Origin: Buxus sempervirens
Taxonomy: Eukaryota; Streptophyta; Magnoliopsida; Buxales; Buxaceae
Direction: 5' to 3'
Length of the DNA: 64,000 bases
Assembly: GCA_947561395.2 (NCBI GenBank)
Contig: OX387190.1
Location: 10,410,858 to 10,474,857, forward strand
The translations under genes and the position numbers were made by a program. Under the pieces are notes generated by a model. The model saw only the letters and a program-made list of their open reading frames with translations, was not told the DNA's origin and ran no database searches. This document shows, piece after piece, positions 57,687 through 64,000 of this stretch (the stretch's first letter is position 1; each line of letters starts with the position of its first letter).

Positions 57687-59095
57687 ATTTAGATCCTTTT
57701 TATATAAGAAGCCACTCATAAATAATTATGAGCGATTTCTATGTGTTTCAGCGTTAGGCATAACCTTGTGAAGGGTTTGAAGATATGCTTTTGTTTTGAT
57801 GTGTAATCTTTTTTTTTTAAAATAGAAATTCCCCTAATTAGGAATGACCGAGTTCAATGAAGATGTGCTTTATTTAGATCCTTTTTATATAAGAAGCCAC
57901 TCATAAATAATTATGAGCGATTTCTGTGTGTTTCAGCGTTGGGCATAACCTTGTGAAGGGTTTGAAGATAAGCTTTGTTTTGATGTGTAATCCTTTTTTT
58001 TAAATAGAAATTCCCCTAATTAGGAATGACCGAGTTCAATGAAGATATGTGCTTTGTTTTGTAATTCACTTTTTTTTAAATAGAAATTATCATAATTGGG
58101 GATGACAAAAAAAAAACCAATCCACTTTTATTTGTGTAATCCACATTTTTTAAAAAAAATAGAAATCTCCGTAAATAGGGACGACCAAAAAAGGACCAAA
58201 CGACCGGGTTCAATGAAGATATGGGTTTTGTGTAATCCACTTTTTTTGATAGAAATTCCCCTAATTAAAGACGACCAAAAAAAAAACCAAACGACCGGGT
58301 TCAATGGAGATATGCGTTATGTTTTGTGTAATTCACTTTTTTTTTTTTTTTTTGAATAGAAATTCCCCTAATTAGAGACGACCAAAAAAGAACCAATCCA
58401 CTTTTATTTGTGTAATCCACTTTTTTTTTTAAATATAAATTCCCCTTTTATATGTAATAGGATTTGCAATAAAACATATGGTTATCAGAAATAATCTCTT
58501 AAAGATTTCATCATTGAATATATACACGCATATATTTGCCAATCCCCTTATTCTCCTAAATAATAATAATATAATAATTAGGGACGACCAGCTTCAATGA
58601 AGAAATGTGTTTTGTTTTGATTTGTAAAACAAAGAACCAATACACTTAAATTGAAGGTGTGAGGCTTTTAATGAAAGAACGTTTTTGTGCTTTTAATGAA
58701 ATAACGTTTTGGTTTCTTTTGTTTGCAATCAATGCAATCAATCCACTTTTATTTGCAAAATCAATCCACTTTTATATTTATATTGACTTTTTTTTTTAAA
58801 AATTCCCCTAATTAGGGACAACCAAAGAAAGAGCAATCCACTTTTATAACAAAGAACCAATACACTTAAATTGAAGGTGCAAGGCTTTTAATGAAAGAAC
58901 CTTTTTTACACTTAAATTGAAGGTGTAAAGCTTTTAATGAAAGAACCTTTTTGTGCTTTTAATGAAATAACGTTTTGGTTCCTTTTGTTTGCAATCAATC
59001 CACTTTTATATTTATATTGACTTTTTAAAAAAAAATTCCCCTAATTATGGACGACCAAAGAAAGAGCAATCCACTTTTATAAATAGTAGGATAGG
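57687..59095. repeat. Complex AT-rich tandem array
   Basis: At the left are two 185-bp units (AGATCCTTTTTATATAAG at 57691 and 57876) with about 97% identity. Then come about six 80-100 bp units centred on AATTCCCCTAATTAGGGACG and GTTCAATGAAGATATG. Finally, two 200-bp units (58630 and 58850) contain ACACTTAAATTGAAGGTG. Poly-T runs separate the units. All share CAATCCACTTTTAT words. No satellite family is recognised. Confidence 0.78.
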
Positions 59096-59114
59096 ATACG
59101 ATATATAGCTAAGT

Positions 59115-59710
59115 CTTCCCCTGGCTTGGCCTTCAATGCAAGGACTAACCACCGTCTCAGTTTTCTTCAAGTTTATCTCATGGCCAGCCTCTTCGTAGAA
59201 ATTAGAAAGGTTTTGAGGAGTTCCATACCTTCCTTGATAGTTGCTTTCCCAAAGATAAGTAGATCATCAACAAAAATGGGATGGGAGACAGTCGGGCTTC
59301 GTCTACAGATTTGGATTCCTTTCACTATTCCATTGGTTTCAGCATCGTGGAAAGCTTTGGACAGCACTTGTTGGGTTATGGTGAAGAGGTACGGGGACAA
59401 GGGGTCTCCTTGTCTTATATTTCTGTTTGGTTTGATGCAACCGACCGAAGATCCATTCACCAGAATTGAGTATGTGACAAAATTTATACACTGCATTATA
59501 AGAAAAATCCAGTGCCTATTCAACTCCCATCTGAGCCTATCATATGCTTTTGTCAAGTCCACTTTGAGAGCAAAGCCACCTGTTTTACCTTTTTTTCTTT
59601 TTCTTGATGCGATGCAAAATTTCATTGGCCATAATGATGTTATCATGGGTATTTCCCTTGGCAATGAAGGCACTTTGGTTAGAGGAAATCGATTTATTCA
59701 AGATAGGCCT
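59115..59710 (-). pseudogene. LINE reverse transcriptase core
   Basis: GGFALKVDLTKAYDRLRWEL, then SILVNGSSVGCIKPNRNIRQ with GDPLSPYLFTI, and the active-site box FVDDLLIFGKA (usually FADD in plant LINEs) mark an L1-type RT. A frameshift near 59190 separates the following NLSNFYEEAGHEINLKKTE. It would reverse-transcribe the element's RNA at the nick. Confidence 0.85.
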
Positions 59711-60342
59711 CATTCTATTCACCATGATCCTAGATATGATTTTATAGCTGAAGTTGCACAAGCTGATTGGCGATAGTCACTAGTCCTATTGGGTTGGTCA
59801 ACTTTTGGAATTAGAGTAATGAAAGTATGATTAATTCCAATTTCCAAGAGACCACAGCAAAAAAAAGTCTTTAATCATTGTGACTATCCTGGGACCCACA
59901 ATGCCCCAGTATTTCTGGTAGAAAAGCCCTTGGAACCCATCAGGTCCCGAGCTTTTCCTAAGCCCCATTTGATCAATTGTGGTTCTTATTTCATCATCAT
60001 CCACAAGCCTAAGTCATGATTATCTTCATCATTGATCACATTTCCTATTGAGTTCACATTTTGGATTTCTCCCTGGGTTGGGTCCTCTTGGTAGACTTCC
60101 AAGAAATGTTTTATGAAGCATTTTTCAATTTTAGCAATCTCAGTTATGTTCTCATTATTTTCATCTTTGATTGACACAATTTTGTTTCTCTGTCTTCGGG
60201 CTAAGGTGGTGGCAAGGAAGAATTTTGTGTTGACGTCTCCCTCCTTAATCCATTTGCCTCTAGATTTCTAGGTCCAAAGGATCTCTTGTTGCTTAAGAAC
60301 ATGGAAATAATTGCTTCTAATATTTTGTTCTAAAACTTTAAG

Positions 60343-60350
60343 GGTGGGAT
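60343..60350. other. 8-bp target duplication of the hAT-type MITE
   Basis: GGTGGGAT here and at 60913-60920, identical and directly abutting the TAGGGCTGGCAA termini. Confidence 0.92.
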
Positions 60351-60912
60351 TAGGGCTGGCAACGGGTCGAATACGGTACGGATCTGTCATGATCCGAATC
60401 CGAACCAAAAATAAAAATCCGATATCCGAATTCGATCCGAAATCCGACGGATCTTTTATATGTGAATCCGAATTCGAAACCGAATTTATATAATGTATCC
60501 GAATTCGAAATTCGACCGAATAAATAACCGAAATCCGAATTCGATCCGAATTAGATCCGATTTGAACTTAAAACTCAAAAGTTAAGTTTAACTATTAAAG
60601 CAAATTTTAATTATCAAAACTAATGAGCTATATAAATATTAAAGTAAGATATGAATAAGGATAGTTCAACCATGGTTTATACAAAGTTTACCAATGATTT
60701 AATGAAAAGTATATGTTGATTTCGGTTCGGATCTTTTTCGGATCGGATATGGACAGATTCGGATTCGGATCCGAATTCGATCGGATCCTAAATCCGATAT
60801 CCGTATTCGAACCGCGGATCTATATTTTCGGATCGGATTCGGGATTTTCGAATCGGATTCGGGTCGGATTCGGGTCGGATTCGGATATATATCCGACCCA
60901 TTGCCAGCCCTA
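60351..60912. mobile_element. hAT-type MITE inside the LINE
   Basis: 562 bp with terminal inverted repeats TAGGGCTGGCAACGGGTCG and its complement, an 8-bp perfect TSD, and arms made of dense GGATCCGAAT/TCCGAAATCCGA words. No coding capacity. It inserted into the LINE endonuclease-RT linker, so it is younger than the LINE. Confidence 0.92.
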
Positions 60913-60920
60913 GGTGGGAT

Positions 60921-61870
60921 CATTTGATTTTTCAAATCTGATTTGAATGTTTCTCAGGTCATGGAAAAGGCTAGTGGCTCTAGAGTGTAGGTTTCCAATA
61001 TGATCTTTGTTCCAATTTTTTAGACTTTTCCCAAGCCTTTCCAATTTATTGGTTAGGGTGTTAAATCCCTGCCCAAAATTATCTTTCTTCCATTCAATAT
61101 CAATAACCCGATTGTAGTCTTTTTCTTCCATCCAAAAAAATTCAAACCTAAAAGGTTTCTGACTCATGGGCTTAGGAGATTGGACTTGATAACAGTGAGG
61201 CTATGGTCAAACCCTAGAATAGGCTCTTGGATTACCATGGTGTTAGGATTTTTTAAGAACCATTTAGAATTGCAAAAAGCTCTATCAAACCTTTCTTGGA
61301 TTCTACTAAGGCCTTCTCTACCATTATCCCATGTGTACTTTAGGCCTTTTGGGTGAAGTTCCATAAGCTCACAATCATTAATCATATCATGAAAAAAATT
61401 AGATTGCGATACCTTGATGCCTTTACCTCCCTTCTTTTCCTTTCTGGAGATTACAATGTTAAAATCTCCCAGTAGGATCCATGGTTTTTGCTAAGATTCT
61501 GCTATACCTTTGATTTGACTCCATTGTTGACACTGGGTTGTGAAAATGTGATTGGCATGGATGAATGTTATGCATATCTCCCTTGGTGATCCCCCAAAAA
61601 GATTCAAATGGACCATTCCATGAATTATGTTGCAGCACCTCTAATTCAACACAGTTGTCCCACAAAATCCAAAAGCCACCTGAAAGTCCTTGTGAAGCAC
61701 TCCAAAAAACATTAGCAAAACCAAACTTCCTAATACCTCTCTCTCTAAACTTTTGTCGGATGCCATTGTTTCAGAGAGCAGTATTAGGTTGGGCTTGTGA
61801 TTCCTGGATAGGAATTTCAGGTACTGTTTTGTCGGGGGGAAGCCCAATTCCTTGACAATTCCATGCAAGG
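60921..61870 (-). pseudogene. LINE endonuclease domain and linker
   Basis: From the right: the N-terminal part PNLILLSETMAS (61868-61641 frame, matching the N-P-x-x-x-x-L-x-E-T start of plant L1 endonucleases). Then LHPKGLKYTWDNGREGLSRI, RFDRAFCN and GFDHSLTVI (61385-61164), the C-terminal D-H motif. Then the linker FRFEFFWMEEKDYNRVI (61167-60910). Several frame changes break it. Confidence 0.8.
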
Positions 61871-61874
61871 ATGT

Positions 61875-63378
61875 TCATGGAGGCAGATGGATGTGCCTAA
61901 AAGCACTACTTGATTGAGTTTCAGCACTATTCAGATTGATTTTGGGAGAATTAAACCAAACCTTATTTACCGGAAATGCTTTTGTTATCTGATCCTCACC
62001 AGCCTTTTGACTTGCACTATTTAGCCTTCTTTTTTTGCTCGTTGCCTCTTCCTCCTTCCCCTTGTCCTGCATACTGGCTTTACTGCATCTTGAAGCCCTT
62101 TTGATGTGTCCTTCCCCTTTTGAAGCCCTTTTTTTTTTTCTACCAAAAAAAAAAGATGTGAACTTTTTTTTCGACCTGCTCTTCCTCTCTTGGTTATTAT
62201 GGGTTTGTTGCCCTTGGTGCAGTTGGACTATTTGATGGGTAGTTGGTTTAAAGACCAATGGGGGGGCTGATGTAACAGTGATACAAGTTGGATTGGGCTG
62301 GTAGTTTTGACCTCTAAATTGGAAAAAGCTTGATAGGAGATTTGGGCTTAGATGGGCCTCAGTTTGGTTTGTTTGATAAGCTGAAACATCAAAAATAACC
62401 ATCGGATTTGAATGGGTTGAAGGACCCGAACTGGTATTTCGAGAGCCATTGGGTGAGGTCAGGCTGATCACATGGGCTCTTTGTTCGATTGACTCGCCTG
62501 AGTTGACTCACTGGAACAAGGTCCCATCCCATTTCGGGAGCTTCCGAGTTCTGCCTTTTGGTGGCGCTTCTGTTTAGCAAATTTCTTCGCTTCTCTGGCT
62601 GAGCTCTGATTTGGTTTCCATCGCACCTATTTGCATCCTCAGTTGAAGCATTAGTAGCTTTTCCCAGAAAGGGGAGAAAGGGGTTAGGGCAATCAATGAT
62701 ACCATGGTCGATCAAAACGTGAGATTAGCAAAATTTTGGTAGATATTCAAATCTAAAATGAATCCAAGATTTCTTACCTTCTTCGTCTTCAAAAAATATT
62801 CCTATAGGAATCGGTTTCAGAATAGGAAGAGAGATGCGAATTGAATCAAACCCATTAGCTAATTCATTATTTACCTCAGTGTTCCACACCTTACCAAATT
62901 GGCTAGCCAGTTGCTTGATAATTCTTTTCTCTTTCTACTTTAATGGGATATTGTGCACCTGCATCCACAGCGTGATCACTTCTATCTCTGTGTTCATGGC
63001 TTCTTCTTCATTGTTGACCTCCTTAAACCTCAGCAGCTAGCCGCTTATGGTCCAAGGTTGGGAGCAGATTATCTTTGTTCTCTCCTCTTCGCTTTGGAGG
63101 CTGATTAAGAACCTATTTCCCTTGATCTGAGTGATGTCTCTAACATCAATGTTTTTCCAAACCCTAGATAAAAAATTTTTTAAGGTATTGATATGCGTTC
63201 TGGGGCCCGGGGTTTCACAGACAAGTAACGCTTTCCATTTTGCTTCAACCCTTTTTGTATCTTCAAGGGAGGTTTTAAAAGTGAGGTTTGGTCTTGGGGG
63301 TATTACTAGTTTTTGGAAGTTAGTGGTTAATTCCTCCATTGAATCTTGAGATGGGAGGTGAATAAAGGTAGGTTGCAA
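61875..63378 (-). pseudogene. LINE ORF1 with DUF4283 and zinc knuckle
   Basis: 63378-63037 carries the DUF4283 core (NRFLISLQSEEERTKII, QPWTISG). The frame continues, after stops, with EVITLWMQVHNIPLK, then ISLPILKPIPIGIFFEDEE, and the knuckle FEYLPKFC..HVLIDHGIIDC, where the second zinc cysteine is lost. The tail (62471-61875) is Lys/Arg/Ser rich (RKSRSKKKFTSFFFGRKKKR), as expected for the RNA-binding part. At least three stops interrupt it. Confidence 0.75.
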
Positions 63379-63500
63379 GTTCAGGGGATAAGAATAAAGC
63401 TGGTGAAAAGGACAGGCTAAGGGTGGGGCAAGGTCAGGGGGCTAAGGCCGTTTGGGGTAATAAGGGTCAAAGGAATCAGGTAAGGGGAAGAAGAACAGAC

Positions 63501-64000
63501 GGGATCAAGATGCAGTGCTCAGACGCAGGGGGGAGGAGGACGGCAAACTTAGCTTACTCGCTACTTGCATTCTCAAAGCCTTCAATACCAAGACACCGTA
63601 ATACCCAAAAACTTACCAACCCTTGGTACCAGCCGTAGAAAGTTACCCCCTTTAGGCGATGATGGTCATGCAAAAGGACTCGATAGTTCTATTTGCTTTA
63701 AATCCTAAAACAGTTCCCTCCCTCTTCATCTATGGTCTTTTGGTTTTTAAATTTTAATTCTTGGAGAGATTGGATTGGTCTTTGATTATAGTCTGCTTTC
63801 ACTGCCAATGAAAGCATTGTAGTATCTCTATAAAATACAACCTCTAGTTGTCAACTGAGCGAACAATAAACAAGTATTAATCATATCAGAATTCACCGGA
63901 ATTCCTATTGTTTCCCATGACTTTACCTCTTCCAGGTTCTAAATTAGACGTTTATTAAGGCTTGTCCCACTCATGCGCACACCAAAACATGAATACACCT
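63501..64000. other. Right-edge sequence, unclassified
   Basis: 63820-63890 (CTCTATAAAATAC ... GAACAATAAACAAGTATT) resembles the 3' part of a Copia-type LTR, but neither end is in the window. Nothing else is recognised. Confidence 0.3.

Larger units (their letters stand above)
59115..63500 (-). mobile_element. Degraded LINE (L1-type), minus strand, 3' end missing
   Basis: From right to left: ORF1 with DUF4283 and a CCHC knuckle, then ORF2 endonuclease, linker and reverse transcriptase. The RT frame stops being recognisable at about 59115 (HEINLKKTETVVSP). The rest of ORF2 and the poly-A are absent, replaced by the tandem array. Many stops and frameshifts occur. A hAT-type MITE splits the linker. 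Loss of the 3' end rather than the 5' end is unusual for a LINE and points to later deletion. Confidence 0.85.

Noticed and set aside
59126-59776. 216-codon plus-strand open frame
   Set aside because: It is the antisense shadow of the LINE reverse transcriptase.

Overview
This is a nuclear, transposon-dense stretch of a flowering-plant genome. The evidence is a chromovirus with a tRNA-iMet primer site, plant LINEs with DUF4283 and RVT zinc-binding domains, Mutator-like and hAT elements with target-site duplications (TSDs), a Helitron terminus, and GT-AG introns. The species cannot be named from the sequence. No bacterial-style operons, rRNA, tRNA or CRISPR arrays were seen.

Layout. 1-8134 is a degenerate, internally duplicated LTR-like repeat. 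It is split by a 2.46-kb solo LTR (A, 3266-5726, TSD CTATG). 8135-10422 (E, minus) and 11785-15045 (D, minus) are further solo LTRs with perfect 5-bp TSDs. 16698-17322 holds a long foldback and a 395-bp Mutator-type foldback just upstream of a small host gene (17602-27616, four exons, about 131 aa, function unknown). The last intron of that gene is about 9.4 kb. It carries a LINE fragment, microsatellites and a 2.76-kb Mutator-like element that itself contains a nested LINE. 30162-32160 is a decayed LTR abutting a Helitron 3' terminus. 35242-37512 is solo LTR B (TSD TCCGT). 37683-47339 is a second, larger Mutator-like element, interrupted by a complete but inactivated Ty3/Gypsy chromovirus (38635-44203, 392-bp LTRs) and solo LTR C (44309-46799). 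47340-52780 is a pile-up of related LTRs (H, F, G). F and G lie head-to-head and share a GC-rich hairpin. 52781-57680 is AT-rich and holds an RPA1-like gene remnant on the minus strand. 57687-59095 is a complex tandem array. 59115-63500 is a degraded LINE on the minus strand, interrupted by a 562-bp hAT-type MITE with a perfect 8-bp TSD.

The most notable structure is in the 2.3-3.3 kb LTR family (A-H). Each well-preserved copy has a cluster of short imperfect palindromes, usually ending about 14-16 bp upstream of a TATA box. A second palindrome cluster lies about 0.6-1.1 kb before the LTR 3' end. The palindrome sequence differs between LTR copies but matches between the two sites of one copy. 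This two-site arrangement is the best candidate here for an undescribed regulatory feature. All retroelement coding regions carry stops or frameshifts; only the small host gene looks intact.
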